Assembly (NCBI GenBank): GCA_905215325.1
Contig: CAJMPP010000024.1
Coordinates: 1-39,373, forward strand
DNA length: 39,373 bases
Source: an uncultured bacterium
GTDB lineage: Bacteria; Actinomycetota; Coriobacteriia; Coriobacteriales; Eggerthellaceae
Direction of reading: 5' to 3'
The number at the start of each line of letters is the position of its first letter. Position 1 is the stretch's first letter. A model generated the notes under the pieces. It was not told where the DNA came from, made no database searches, and was given only the letters and a program-made list of their open reading frames with translations. Position numbers and translations under genes: made by a program. Shown piece by piece: positions 1 to 7,840 of this stretch.

Positions 1-64
1 TAGTTGGTAGAGCAGGGGACTCTTAATCCCAAGGTCCGGGGTTCGAGTCCCCGACAGTCCACCA
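1..64 (+). tRNA. tRNA-Lys(CTT), 5' end cut by window
   Basis: The window opens inside the D arm of a tRNA. An anticodon loop CTCTTAA gives anticodon CTT, which reads lysine AAG codons. It is followed by a normal T arm (GGTTCGAGT core) and a 3' acceptor strand ending in an encoded CCA at 62-64. The acceptor 5' strand lies outside the window. Position 27-43 of the anticodon stem is a G-A mismatch, so that stem has four good pairs. A terminator hairpin follows after 9 bases. Confidence 0.93.
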
Positions 65-73
65 TGTGAACTC

Positions 74-104
74 AAGCCTCGCTTATGCGAGGCTTTTTCT
101 TTTT
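74..104 (+). terminator. intrinsic terminator after tRNA-Lys
   Basis: A perfect 9-bp stem (AAGCCTCGC, loop TTAT, GCGAGGCTT) runs into a T-rich tract. It ends the tRNA-Lys transcript and argues against any protein start inside it, such as the in-frame ATG at 85. Confidence 0.9.
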
Positions 105-213
105 CAGAAATTGCGCTTGCGGTTGCCTGCAATTGGCTCGCGCTTGCGGCGTTGCCGTACAATGTGCACGATACATCACGCCTACGGGATCAGATTCCCT
201 AAAAGGAGACCTA

Positions 214-1743
214 TTGGATTCCAAATCATCTGAGAAACGATTTGCGCTCATCATCGATGCCGATAACGTTTCTGCAAAGTACATCAAGCCGATCACCGAC
301 GAGCTGTCGAAATACGGCACCATCACCTATAAGCGTATCTATGGCGACTGGACGAGCACATTGCATGCGAAATGGAAAGATGCGCTGCTTGAGAATTCGA
401 TCACGCCCATTCAGCAGTTCAGTTACACTACGGGCAAAAATGCCACCGATTCTGCCATGATCATCGACGCTATGGACATCATGTACACCGGGTCGGTCGA
501 GGGGTTTTGCATCGTATCGAGCGACAGCGATTTCACGCGTCTTGCAAGCCGCATCCGCGAAAGCGGCCTCACCGTCATCGGCATGGGGGAGAAGAAGACG
601 CCTGTTCCGTTTCGTAAGGCGTGCGATATCTTCACCACGCTTGAACTGCTTGTGGGCGAAGGCGGCAAAGCATCTCGGCGCGGCCATCGGGGGCAAGCGG
701 CTTCGACTGCGGGGCAGGGCAGTGGGCCGAGCGTCGAGCAGGTTGAGCGTGCCGTGGCCGATATCGTCACGGACAATCAGAACAACGGTAAGGCTACAGG
801 CCTTGGAGAAGTCGGCAGCCGTCTTCTCAAGCGTTATCCCGATTTCGATGTGCGCAGCTATGGCACTAATCAGCTTACGAAGCTGCTTGGCGAGTTTTCC
901 AGCGTTCAAGTCACCAAGGATGGCAACAGCGTGATGGTGGAGCTGACGGAAAGTTTCACGGCTTCCGCTGGCGATCGATCCGGTGACGATAAGCAGACAG
1001 GGTCGACGGTTTCGTCGGATTCCGAGAGTCAGCCCGAAGAGAATGCCGTCGAATCGCAGCAGGGCGTATCCGAAGCACAGGAGGGCGACAAGCCGCGTCG
1101 ATCCCGTAGGTCGCGATCTCGCAGGTCGCGCTCGAAAGCCGGCAGCGCTGGCGATCGGATGCAATCCTTCGATGGCGAATCGGACAGGGTTGAACCTGTC
1201 TCGGAGGATAGGGTCGAACTCGACGGGCCTCTCTCTTCCGAGGACGCCGGTGCGACGGACCGCGGTCTGCGCGGCCGGACGGATGACGCTTCCTGTGATG
1301 GTGCGGCTTCAATCGATGCGGTTGCCGTCGCAGCCTCCGATAAGGCGCAGGCTGTCGCCGTGTCGGCGGTTTCCTCCGATGGCGGCTGCCTGCCCGATGC
1401 CTTCGACGGGGCATCTGCTCTGCAAGAAGATGGGGAAGGCTATGATGGCCAATCCCAGTCTCGGGGTTCCAAACCAGCTCGCAAGGGCCGAAAGCCTTCA
1501 CGTGCTCAACAACCCGAGCAGGTGCATGGGCGGACGCCCGAGCAGCTCATTTTCGATGCTGTGCGCGATGCGGGCGCCGACGGGGTTGGCGTTGCGGATC
1601 TGTCCAAGCATGTTCGAAGTGCATTCAAGTCGTTCAAAGTTCGCGACCACGGGTTTGCTCAGATGCGACAGTACATCGCTTCTCTTGCCGATATCAAGGT
1701 GGAGAAGCGGGGCAGCGATTATTTCGCCGTGCTCGAAGAATAG
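214..1743 (+). CDS. NYN (PIN-like) domain protein with two OST-HTH/LOTUS domains
   Basis: This 509-residue protein probably acts on RNA in the cytoplasm. The N-terminal part (about residues 8-150) is a NYN/LabA-like nuclease fold: an early acidic motif (IIDADN, Asp15 and Asp17), a central D..MIIDAMD segment and a late SSDSDF motif form the expected acidic metal site. Two winged-helix OST-HTH/LOTUS modules follow, one encoded at about 727-940 and one at the C-terminus (about 1531-1740). Between them lies a long acidic, low-complexity linker with an Arg/Ser-rich basic patch. The start is TTG at 214, preceded by an AAAAGGAG ribosome site at 201-208. The frame is open back to 85, but that part lies in the tRNA terminator and lacks an RBS. 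NYN plus LOTUS proteins are known as predicted RNA-binding nucleases; the actual substrate here is unknown. Confidence 0.85.
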   Translation: MDSKSSEKRFALIIDADNVSAKYIKPITDELSKYGTITYKRIYGDWTSTLHAKWKDALLENSITPIQQFSYTTGKNATDSAMIIDAMDIMYTGSVEGFCIVSSDSDFTRLASRIRESGLTVIGMGEKKTPVPFRKACDIFTTLELLVGEGGKASRRGHRGQAASTAGQGSGPSVEQVERAVADIVTDNQNNGKATGLGEVGSRLLKRYPDFDVRSYGTNQLTKLLGEFSSVQVTKDGNSVMVELTESFTASAGDRSGDDKQTGSTVSSDSESQPEENAVESQQGVSEAQEGDKPRRSRRSRSRRSRSKAGSAGDRMQSFDGESDRVEPVSEDRVELDGPLSSEDAGATDRGLRGRTDDASCDGAASIDAVAVAASDKAQAVAVSAVSSDGGCLPDAFDGASALQEDGEGYDGQSQSRGSKPARKGRKPSRAQQPEQVHGRTPEQLIFDAVRDAGADGVGVADLSKHVRSAFKSFKVRDHGFAQMRQYIASLADIKVEKRGSDYFAVLEE

Positions 1744-1837
1744 GCTTGCGCCTTACGTGGTCGCTGCATTGTTCGGCGCATCATGTGTTTCCATCCGGTT
1801 AAATCCGCCGTTTGGGGCGATAACCGGTCAATCGACC

Positions 1838-1866
1838 CTGCCGTCCGCTGCAGGTTTTGCTATGAT
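1838..1866 (+). promoter_or_regulatory. possible promoter of tRNA-Leu
   Basis: A TATGAT -10-like hexamer sits at 1861-1866, about 30 bases before the tRNA, with a weak CTGCCG at -35 spacing of 17. Just upstream, CCGGTTA (1795-1801) and TAACCGG (1821-1827) form a 7-bp inverted repeat without a T tract; it could help end the NYN gene transcript. Only the -10 is convincing. Confidence 0.35.
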
Positions 1867-1896
1867 TGCAGCGCGCAATTTTGCGTAGATGGGCGT

Positions 1897-1982
1897 GCGG
1901 GCGTGGCGGAATTGGCAGACGCGCCAGATTTAGGTTCTGGTGGGCAACCCCCGTGAAGGTTCAAGTCCTTTCGCCCGCACCA
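1897..1982 (+). tRNA. tRNA-Leu(TAG)
   Basis: The 7-bp acceptor stem GCGGGCG/CGCCCGC closes a class II tRNA of 86 nt with an encoded CCA. The anticodon stem CCAGA/TCTGG holds the loop TTTAGGT, so the anticodon is TAG (1931-1933) and the tRNA reads CUN leucine codons, especially CUA. A variable arm (TGGGCAACCCCCGTG region) of the length typical for leucine tRNAs is present. Confidence 0.95.
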
Positions 1983-1985
1983 TTT

Positions 1986-2017
1986 GAGGGGAGCATGCAC
2001 GCATGCATGTTCCCCTC
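1986..2017 (+). terminator. 14-bp hairpin between tRNA-Leu and sstT
   Basis: GAGGGGAGCATGCA pairs with TGCATGTTCCCCTC around a CGCA tetraloop, with one G-T wobble. It begins 3 bases after the tRNA CCA end. The downstream sequence is only moderately T-rich, so it may be a terminator of tRNA-Leu, a processing signal, or part of an sstT leader. Confidence 0.55.
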
Positions 2018-2083
2018 AGCTGCTTTATGCTGAAGCTTGCTTTCCCTGTTGCGGGGCAAGGCGGGCGGGAAGGAACGAATGGT

Positions 2084-3322
2084 ATGGAAACATTGAAGGC
2101 GATCGGGCGGAAGTGGAACGACATCAGCCTGATCAAGCGTATTCTCGTCGGTTTGGTCATCGGCGCTGTCTTGGGCGTGTTTTGGCCTGGTAACGACGTG
2201 CTCGAGATGTTCGGCACGTTGTTCGTCTCCGCACTGAAGGGCGTGGCGCCCATCCTGGTATTCTTCTTGGTCATCAGCGCGCTTGCAAACGCCAAGGGCG
2301 CCGGTGCCATGAAGGTTGTCGTGATCTTGTATCTGGCTGCTACGTTCATCGCGGCGTTCGTCGCCGTTTTGATGAGCTCCCTGTTCCCCGTAGAGCTTAC
2401 CTTGGCCGCGGCGCAGGACACCTCTGCGGCTCCTTCCGATATCGGGTCGGTGTTCTCCAAACTTTTGCTGTCCATCGCCTCCAACCCCGTTGATGCCCTG
2501 ACTAACGCGAATTACCTGGGTATCCTTGCGTGGGCCGTGCTGCTCGGCATTGCCTTGCGTCATGCCAAGGACGGCGTGAAGGAGGTCTTCGCCTCTATCT
2601 CCGACGCGGTTTCGCAGGTTGTGCGTTGGATTATCTCCCTGGCTCCGTTCGGCATCATGGGCCTGGTGTACACCTCGGTCAGCACCAACGGCCTTGAGAT
2701 CTTCACCGAATACGGTCAGCTTCTGTTGGTGCTCCTTGCCGCCATGGCCGTGGTCGCCTTTGTGACCAATCCGCTTTTGGCGTTCGCGTGCTTCCGCAAG
2801 AATCCCTATCCGCTGGTGTGGCGTTGCACGAAGGATTCCGGCGTTACGGCATTTTTCACCCGTAGCTCCGCGGCTAACATCCCTGTGAACATGGAACTGT
2901 GCAAGAAGCTGGGCCTGAACAAGGACAACTACTCCGTGTCCATCCCCTTGGGCGCGACCATCAACATGGGCGGTGCGGCTGTGACCATTTCCTTGATGGC
3001 CATGATGGCTGCTCATACCATGGGCGTCGAGGTCGGTTTCGGAACCGCTGTAATCCTGGGGGCGCTTTCCGCCGTGTCCGCTTGCGGCGCTTCCGGCGTC
3101 GCTGGCGGCAGCTTGCTGCTCATTCCGCTGGCCTGCAGCCTGTTCGGCATCGGCAACGATGTGGCGATGCAGGTCGTCGGCATCGGCTTTGTGATCGGCG
3201 TTATCCAGGACTCTGTGGAAACTGCCATCAACTCCTCCACCGACGTGCTGTTCGCGGCTTCCGCCGAGTACATGCAGTGGCGTCGCGAGGGTCGCGATTT
3301 CAAGCCCGGCGCGGATGCGTAG
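2084..3322 (+). CDS. sstT: Na+/serine-threonine symporter SstT
   Basis: The 412-residue product is a multi-pass inner-membrane carrier of the DAACS (glutamate/serine) family that takes up serine and threonine with sodium. The N-terminus (LIKRILVGLVIGAVLG, then LFVSALKGVAPILVF) follows the SstT pattern. The re-entrant substrate/sodium region with SSAANIPVNMELCKKLGL and the Gly-rich segment NMGGAAVTISLM (C-terminal half) are characteristic. The ATG at 2084 is chosen because GGAAGGA lies 10 bases upstream; the frame extends back to 2003, but that part overlaps the hairpin after tRNA-Leu and is not conserved-looking. It stands alone, ended by a hairpin at 3365. Confidence 0.93.
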   Translation: METLKAIGRKWNDISLIKRILVGLVIGAVLGVFWPGNDVLEMFGTLFVSALKGVAPILVFFLVISALANAKGAGAMKVVVILYLAATFIAAFVAVLMSSLFPVELTLAAAQDTSAAPSDIGSVFSKLLLSIASNPVDALTNANYLGILAWAVLLGIALRHAKDGVKEVFASISDAVSQVVRWIISLAPFGIMGLVYTSVSTNGLEIFTEYGQLLLVLLAAMAVVAFVTNPLLAFACFRKNPYPLVWRCTKDSGVTAFFTRSSAANIPVNMELCKKLGLNKDNYSVSIPLGATINMGGAAVTISLMAMMAAHTMGVEVGFGTAVILGALSAVSACGASGVAGGSLLLIPLACSLFGIGNDVAMQVVGIGFVIGVIQDSVETAINSSTDVLFAASAEYMQWRREGRDFKPGADA

Positions 3323-3364
3323 GCTTCAGACCGCAATCTGATGACCAATATCCTGGCATGTTCC

Positions 3365-3391
3365 GAAGGGGCGCGTTTGCGCCCCTTCTTT
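3365..3391 (+). terminator. intrinsic terminator of sstT
   Basis: A 10-bp GC-rich stem (GAAGGGGCGC / GCGCCCCTTC) with loop GTTT is followed by TTTG, 43 bases after the sstT stop codon. Confidence 0.85.
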
Positions 3392-3619
3392 GCGTTTGGA
3401 GACGGTTAGCCGTTTGGGTATGCCTTGCGTGAAGAGTTCGAAGCCTGGAGCAGCCTTATGCGGGTTTTCACGGTCTTGGGGACACCTAGCCGTCTTGACG
3501 GATGCCGTGAACCTTCGAGATCGGAGACGTTCCTGAAAAGCGTGGACCAAGCAGATTCATGTTCGGATAGGCTATCTTCGACGTTGGCTTTGCTGGATGG
3601 GTTTACATGCGGAGCAATG
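3392..3619. other. intergenic stretch without a recognised gene
   Basis: This is the region between the sstT terminator and the terminator of the minus-strand gene at 3672. A 69-codon open frame at 3425-3634 has no ribosome site and runs into the minus-strand terminator, so I do not call it. I see no RNA family, repeat or promoter that I can support. Confidence 0.6.
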
Positions 3620-3641
3620 AAAAAGGGCGCCTGAGCGCCCT
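3620..3641 (-). terminator. intrinsic terminator of the minus-strand gene at 3672-4034
   Basis: Read on the minus strand, AGGGCGC and GCGCCCT form a 7-bp stem with a 4-base loop, followed directly by five Ts. It lies about 30 bases past the stop codon of the upstream minus-strand gene. Confidence 0.82.
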
Positions 3642-3671
3642 ATAGCGGTGTAAATAAATCGCTTATGCAGG

Positions 3672-4034
3672 TTATCCCACAAACCTGCCCAACAAAAAGC
3701 CGATGATCACGCATGCAGCAGCGAAGCAAGCTGAAAGACCCACAAGCCGGGTGTCATGATGCTTGTCTCGGTTGCGCTCCTCCTGCTCCTTGCGCTTTGC
3801 GGGGAAGTAGGAGTAGCCGTCGGTGGTGATGGCCACCACGGTGCCTCGACGATCGTCCGGGCGCTTGGCGAGCGCGCCTCGTTCGATGAGCTCGCGCTGC
3901 AAATCGTCGTCGGGGCGCAATGGGAATGCGCAGCGATAGACCAGCTCGCCGTCGACGGTGCAGGTTGCGCGTTCGTAATCAAGCAAGCGGCCAAGTTCCC
4001 GCTCTTGCAGGATGTTCAATTCGATGGAAGCCAT
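3672..4034 (-). CDS. small hypothetical protein with C-terminal membrane anchor
   Basis: I do not recognise this 120-residue protein. Residues 1-85 are soluble and charged, with an ELIERGALAKRP..RRGTVVAITTDGYSYF segment that resembles the helix-wing part of a small winged helix (inference). Residues 97-118 (LVGLSACFAAACVIIGFLLG) form one hydrophobic helix near the C-terminus, which suggests a tail-anchored protein facing the cytoplasm. The ATG at 4034 has AGAGGA (4042-4047) at good spacing. It is monocistronic, oriented divergently from tig and closed by its own terminator. Confidence 0.7.
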   Translation of the reverse strand: MASIELNILQERELGRLLDYERATCTVDGELVYRCAFPLRPDDDLQRELIERGALAKRPDDRRGTVVAITTDGYSYFPAKRKEQEERNRDKHHDTRLVGLSACFAAACVIIGFLLGRFVG

Positions 4035-4204
4035 GATGATTTCCTCTGGTGCGTTGAGTGTGCGTTTTCAAACATAGTTATGATACCCTGAACAGGTTCG
4101 TTTTGGTAGGCAAATGTGGCAAGCGGCGCGGTGGTTTTCCCGCGTCCCATTGCGCGGTCGATGCTTGCGTTTCCGTGGTTCGTTCGTGAACGCGGGACCT
4201 CAGC

Positions 4205-4233
4205 TTTATCGAGCGGGTGGAATGTGCCATAAT
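4205..4233 (+). promoter_or_regulatory. possible tig promoter
   Basis: A CATAAT -10-like hexamer at 4228-4233 lies 17 bases after TTTATC (4205-4210). A transcript starting near 4240 would carry a short leader of about 48 bases that contains a small inverted repeat GGTGC/GCACC (4241-4256). The -35 match is weak. Confidence 0.45.
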
Positions 4234-4287
4234 AACAGGTCGGTGCGCTATAGCACCTATGAGCAAGTAACGATGGAGGATAGCTAC

Positions 4288-5670
4288 GTGGAAACTAAAG
4301 TTGAGGCTCTTGAGGGCAACCGCGCGAAGGTGACCATCACCCTCGATGCCAAGGACGTCGACGCCCGTATCAAGAATACGTATAAGGAATTCGCTAACAA
4401 GTACAACTTCCCCGGGTTCCGCAAGGGCAAGGCCCCGCGTCCCATTATCGATAACGCTCTGGGCAAGGACGCCGTCCGTGCTTCCGTCGCCGACGAAGTG
4501 GTGAACGGTCTTTCCCCCATCGCCATCGACGAAAAGGGCCTGTTCCCGATCAGCAAGCCCGAGTTCGCTGAGCAGCCCGGCCTGGTCGAGGACGGCAAGG
4601 AGTACTCCTACACCTTCACCATCGAGTGCAAGCCCGAGGTCGAGCTGGACAGCTACGAGCCCGTCGAGATCGAGCTTCCCGGCGAAGAGGCCACCGATGA
4701 GGAGATCGAGGACCAGATCGAGCACTTCCGCGAGCATTACTTCACGTTCAAGGATGCGCCGGCCAACACCAAGGTCAAGGTCGATTCCGAGCTGACTATC
4801 GCCATGAAGTCCACCGACGACAAGGGCGAGGCCATCGAGAGCCTGTCCACCGAGGAGCGCCCCTACACCATGGGCGCCGGCCTTCTGCCCGAGGAGTTCG
4901 AGGAGAAGCTGGTGGGCCTGAAGAAGGGCCAGACCGCAGAGTTCGATCTGGACATGCCGGCCAACCCGCCCGTTCTGCTGCGCGCCCTTAAGGACAAGAC
5001 CGAGAAGATCCACTTCGACGTCGAGGTCAAGGCCGTCCGCAAGAAGATCCTCCCCGAGGTTACCGATGAGTGGGTCAAGGAGACCCTGGGCTTCGAGAAC
5101 GTTGAGGAGCTGCGTACGCGTCTGGCCGAGAGCCTGACCGCTCAGAAGAAGTCCATGCTGCCGGGCCTGAAGGAGCGCGCTTGCCTGAACAAGCTCATCG
5201 AGCGCATGGATGTCGAGGTCCCCGCTGCTATGGCCGAGGCTGCCGAGGCTAGCCTGCTGCAGGAGCTGTTCCAGCAGCTGCAGGCTTCCGGTATGTCTTT
5301 CGATGCTTATCTGCAGCAGATGGGCCTGAAGGCTGAGAACTTCAAGGACGACATCAAGCTGCAGGCTGCTGACAACGTCAAGCAGGATCTGGCTCTGGAC
5401 GCCTGGGCCCGTCACTTCGACATGCAGGTCTCCGATGCCGACGTCACCATGGAGTTCGTGAAGTCCGGCGTCGAGGACCCGGCCGCTCTGGAAGAGGATT
5501 GGCGCAAGAACGGCCAGCTGCACATGGTTCGCGAGGGCGTGCTGCGCACGAAGGCCGTCATGGACCTGATGGATAAGGCGGTTGTCACCGAGGTTCAGCC
5601 GAAGGCTGATGACGAGAAGTCGGCCAAGAAGGCCGCTAAGAAGGCTGCCAAGGCAGACGACGCCGAATAG
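4288..5670 (+). CDS. tig: trigger factor, ribosome-bound chaperone and PPIase
   Basis: Trigger factor meets nascent chains at the ribosome exit tunnel and has peptidyl-prolyl isomerase activity. The N-terminal ribosome-binding domain carries the family signature GFRKGKAP at residues 43-50. The FKBP-like domain spans about residues 150-245 and the helical SurA-like C-terminal domain follows. The tail is an Ala/Lys-rich acidic-basic stretch beyond the family core, giving 460 residues against a usual 430-450. The GTG at 4288 is preferred because GGAGGA (4275-4280) lies 7 bases upstream and the protein then starts like other trigger factors; an in-frame ATG at 4273 has no good RBS. Tig sits directly before clpP-clpX, a widespread order in bacteria. 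Confidence 0.95.
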   Translation: METKVEALEGNRAKVTITLDAKDVDARIKNTYKEFANKYNFPGFRKGKAPRPIIDNALGKDAVRASVADEVVNGLSPIAIDEKGLFPISKPEFAEQPGLVEDGKEYSYTFTIECKPEVELDSYEPVEIELPGEEATDEEIEDQIEHFREHYFTFKDAPANTKVKVDSELTIAMKSTDDKGEAIESLSTEERPYTMGAGLLPEEFEEKLVGLKKGQTAEFDLDMPANPPVLLRALKDKTEKIHFDVEVKAVRKKILPEVTDEWVKETLGFENVEELRTRLAESLTAQKKSMLPGLKERACLNKLIERMDVEVPAAMAEAAEASLLQELFQQLQASGMSFDAYLQQMGLKAENFKDDIKLQAADNVKQDLALDAWARHFDMQVSDADVTMEFVKSGVEDPAALEEDWRKNGQLHMVREGVLRTKAVMDLMDKAVVTEVQPKADDEKSAKKAAKKAAKADDAE

Positions 5671-5690
5671 CACAAGCTTCAGCCATTTTC

Positions 5691-5739
5691 AGCCCGCCCA
5701 GGAGGTGCGCGCGTGATCGTGCGCATGCCTGGGCGGGCT
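5691..5739 (+). terminator. long GC hairpin after tig
   Basis: AGCCCGCCCAGG (5691-5702) pairs perfectly with CCTGGGCGGGCT (5728-5739), and the inner part GTGCGC/GCGCAT can extend the fold. There is no T tract, so it may be a weak terminator or an mRNA end protecting tig from clpP. Confidence 0.6.
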
Positions 5740-5851
5740 GTGGTTACTCCATGAATGCGTCATAGCGCTTGCGCGCGCGGCCATGTTGCCGCACTATAGC
5801 TATCAAACCTTTTGGCCGCTGCGGCGGCTTTTCAAGAGAAGCGAGGCTTAC

Positions 5852-6472
5852 ATGAGTTTCAATCCACATTCTGCTCTGATCCCTTACGTTGTGGAGCAGT
5901 CGCCGCGTGGCGAGCGCAGCTACGATATTTATTCCCGCCTGCTCAACGAGCGCATCATTTTCCTGGGCGAGCAGATCGACGACCAGGTTGCCAACTCCGT
6001 GGTCGCCCAGCTGCTTCATCTGGAGTCGGCCGATCCTGAAAAGGACATCAGCCTCTACATCAACTCCCCGGGCGGCAGCGTGACCGCTGGCCTGGGTATC
6101 CTTGATACCATGAACTTCATCAAGTGCGACGTCTCCACCATCTGTTTGGGCGAGTGCGCTTCCATGGCCGCCGTGCTGCTGTCCAACGGCGCAAAGGGCA
6201 AGCGCCTGTGCCTGCCCAATTCCATGGTGCTCATCCATCAGCCTTCCGGCGGCGCTCAGGGCCAGCAGACCGAGATCGCCATCGTGGCGGACTTCATGTT
6301 GAAAACCCGCCAGCGTCTGAACAAGATCCTGGCCGATAACACCGGTCAGTCTTTGGATACCATCCAGCGTGATACCGAACGCGACAACTACATGACCGCC
6401 GAGCAGGCTCTTGAGTACGGCCTTGTCGACCGTATCGTCACGTCCCGTGCGGCAATGGCCAAATCTGAATAG
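5852..6472 (+). CDS. clpP: ATP-dependent Clp protease proteolytic subunit
   Basis: ClpP forms the two-ring serine peptidase chamber that degrades proteins fed by ClpX. The 206-residue product has the full catalytic triad: Ser104 in GECASMAAV, His129 in LIHQPSGG and Asp178 in DTERDNY. The INSPGGSVTAG oxyanion-region motif is at 70-80. The ATG at 5852 gives the normal short pro-region; the upstream 23 codons have no RBS or family similarity. The RBS is modest (GAGG at 5843-5846). clpX follows after 14 bases, so both subunits of the protease are made together. Confidence 0.97.
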   Translation: MSFNPHSALIPYVVEQSPRGERSYDIYSRLLNERIIFLGEQIDDQVANSVVAQLLHLESADPEKDISLYINSPGGSVTAGLGILDTMNFIKCDVSTICLGECASMAAVLLSNGAKGKRLCLPNSMVLIHQPSGGAQGQQTEIAIVADFMLKTRQRLNKILADNTGQSLDTIQRDTERDNYMTAEQALEYGLVDRIVTSRAAMAKSE

Positions 6473-6486
6473 GAACGATAATCTCG

Positions 6487-7839
6487 ATGAACGATAGACA
6501 CGACGATCAATACGCGGGCAAGGACCCCAAGGACATCGTGTGCGCATTCTGCGGCAAGCATCCGCACCAGGTTGCGGCCATGATCTCGGGTCCGAACGGC
6601 ATCTATATCTGCGATGAGTGCATCTCCGTATGCGCCGACGCTATGATGCGCGACCTGGGTTTGCAGGTGCCCGCCATGGGTGAGGCCGATAACGACAGGG
6701 TTGCTGAGGCTCATATGGAGCAAGCTGCAGCGCCTAGCCCCGAGCTCGTGCTCTCGCAGCTCCCTACGCCTCATGAGCTGTATGCCGAGCTGTCCGAGCA
6801 TGTGGTGGGGCAGGAGGCTGCGAAGCGGGCTTTGTCCGTTGCGGTGTATAACCATTACAAGCGCATCAGCCTTGGCGAGCAGGCCAAGGAAGGCGATGTC
6901 GAGCTTGCGAAATCGAACATCATGCTGCTGGGGCCTACGGGCTCCGGTAAAACGCTGCTCGCTCAGACGCTCGCCCGTACGCTGCAGGTTCCGTTCGCCA
7001 TCGCGGATGCGACCACGCTCACCGAAGCCGGCTATGTCGGCGAGGATGTCGAAAACATCCTGCTCAAGCTCATCACGGCTGCCGATTTCAATATCGAGCG
7101 AGCTGAGATCGGCATCATCTATATCGACGAGATCGACAAGGTGGCCCGTAAGGCCGAGAACCTGTCCATCACGCGCGATGTGTCCGGCGAAGGCGTTCAG
7201 CAGGCGCTGCTCAAGATCGTCGAGGGCACCGAGGCCTCCGTGCCGCCGCAGGGCGGCCGTAAGCATCCTCAGCAAGAGCTTATCCATATCGACACCACCA
7301 ACATCCTGTTCATCTTGGGCGGTGCGTTCGTGGGCTTGGCGGACATCATCGCCGAGCGCGTCGGCAAATCGGGTTTGGGCTTCAATGCCGATATGCCCGA
7401 GTCGAAAAAACACGCCGATGCCGCGCTGCTGGCGCAGGTTCTGCCCGAGGATTTGAACAAGTTCGGCATGATCCCCGAATTCGTCGGCCGCATCCCGGTC
7501 GTCACCAGCTTGTCCGAGCTTTCCGAGGACGATCTGGTGCGCATCCTGACCGAGCCGAAGAACGCGCTGGTCAAGCAGTACAAGCGCATGTTCGAATTCG
7601 AGGAATCCGAGCTGACGTTTACCGACGAATCCCTTCGCGCCATCGCGCGCGAGGCTTTGGAGCACGGCACGGGTGCGCGCGGTCTGCGCAGCATCTGCGA
7701 GCGTGTGCTGCAAAACGTTATGTATGACCTGCCGGAGCACGAAGGTGCTTCGACGGTGGTGGTTCGCGCCACCGATATCACGGGGGAGACCACCCCGGTG
7801 ATCGCTTCTATTCCCGAGCAACCGGAGATGAGCGTTTAA
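6487..7839 (+). CDS. clpX: ATP-dependent Clp protease unfoldase subunit ClpX
   Basis: ClpX is the hexameric AAA+ unfoldase that recognises tagged substrates and threads them into ClpP. The N-terminal zinc-binding domain has Cys19, Cys22, Cys42 and Cys45. Walker A GPTGSGKT is at residues 149-156 and Walker B IIYIDEID at about 210-217. A GYVGEDVEN pore-region segment and a sensor-type arginine in GTGARGLRSI are visible. The length of 450 is slightly above the usual 420. It lies 14 bases after clpP and ends 1 base before the valS start, so the three genes are probably cotranscribed. Confidence 0.97.
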   Translation: MNDRHDDQYAGKDPKDIVCAFCGKHPHQVAAMISGPNGIYICDECISVCADAMMRDLGLQVPAMGEADNDRVAEAHMEQAAAPSPELVLSQLPTPHELYAELSEHVVGQEAAKRALSVAVYNHYKRISLGEQAKEGDVELAKSNIMLLGPTGSGKTLLAQTLARTLQVPFAIADATTLTEAGYVGEDVENILLKLITAADFNIERAEIGIIYIDEIDKVARKAENLSITRDVSGEGVQQALLKIVEGTEASVPPQGGRKHPQQELIHIDTTNILFILGGAFVGLADIIAERVGKSGLGFNADMPESKKHADAALLAQVLPEDLNKFGMIPEFVGRIPVVTSLSELSEDDLVRILTEPKNALVKQYKRMFEFEESELTFTDESLRAIAREALEHGTGARGLRSICERVLQNVMYDLPEHEGASTVVVRATDITGETTPVIASIPEQPEMSV

Positions 7840-7840
7840 C

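Noticed and set aside
85..213. N-terminal extension of the NYN protein from ATG 85
   Set aside because: It begins inside the tRNA-Lys terminator, lacks an RBS and is Cys/Phe-rich unlike the rest; TTG 214 has a good RBS.
3425..3634. 69-codon open frame after sstT
   Set aside because: No RBS and it crosses the minus-strand terminator.
4078..5673. 531-codon open frame opposite to tig
   Set aside because: It mirrors tig base for base; the open frame is a by-product of the G/C third-position bias. Tig has motifs and an RBS, this frame has neither.
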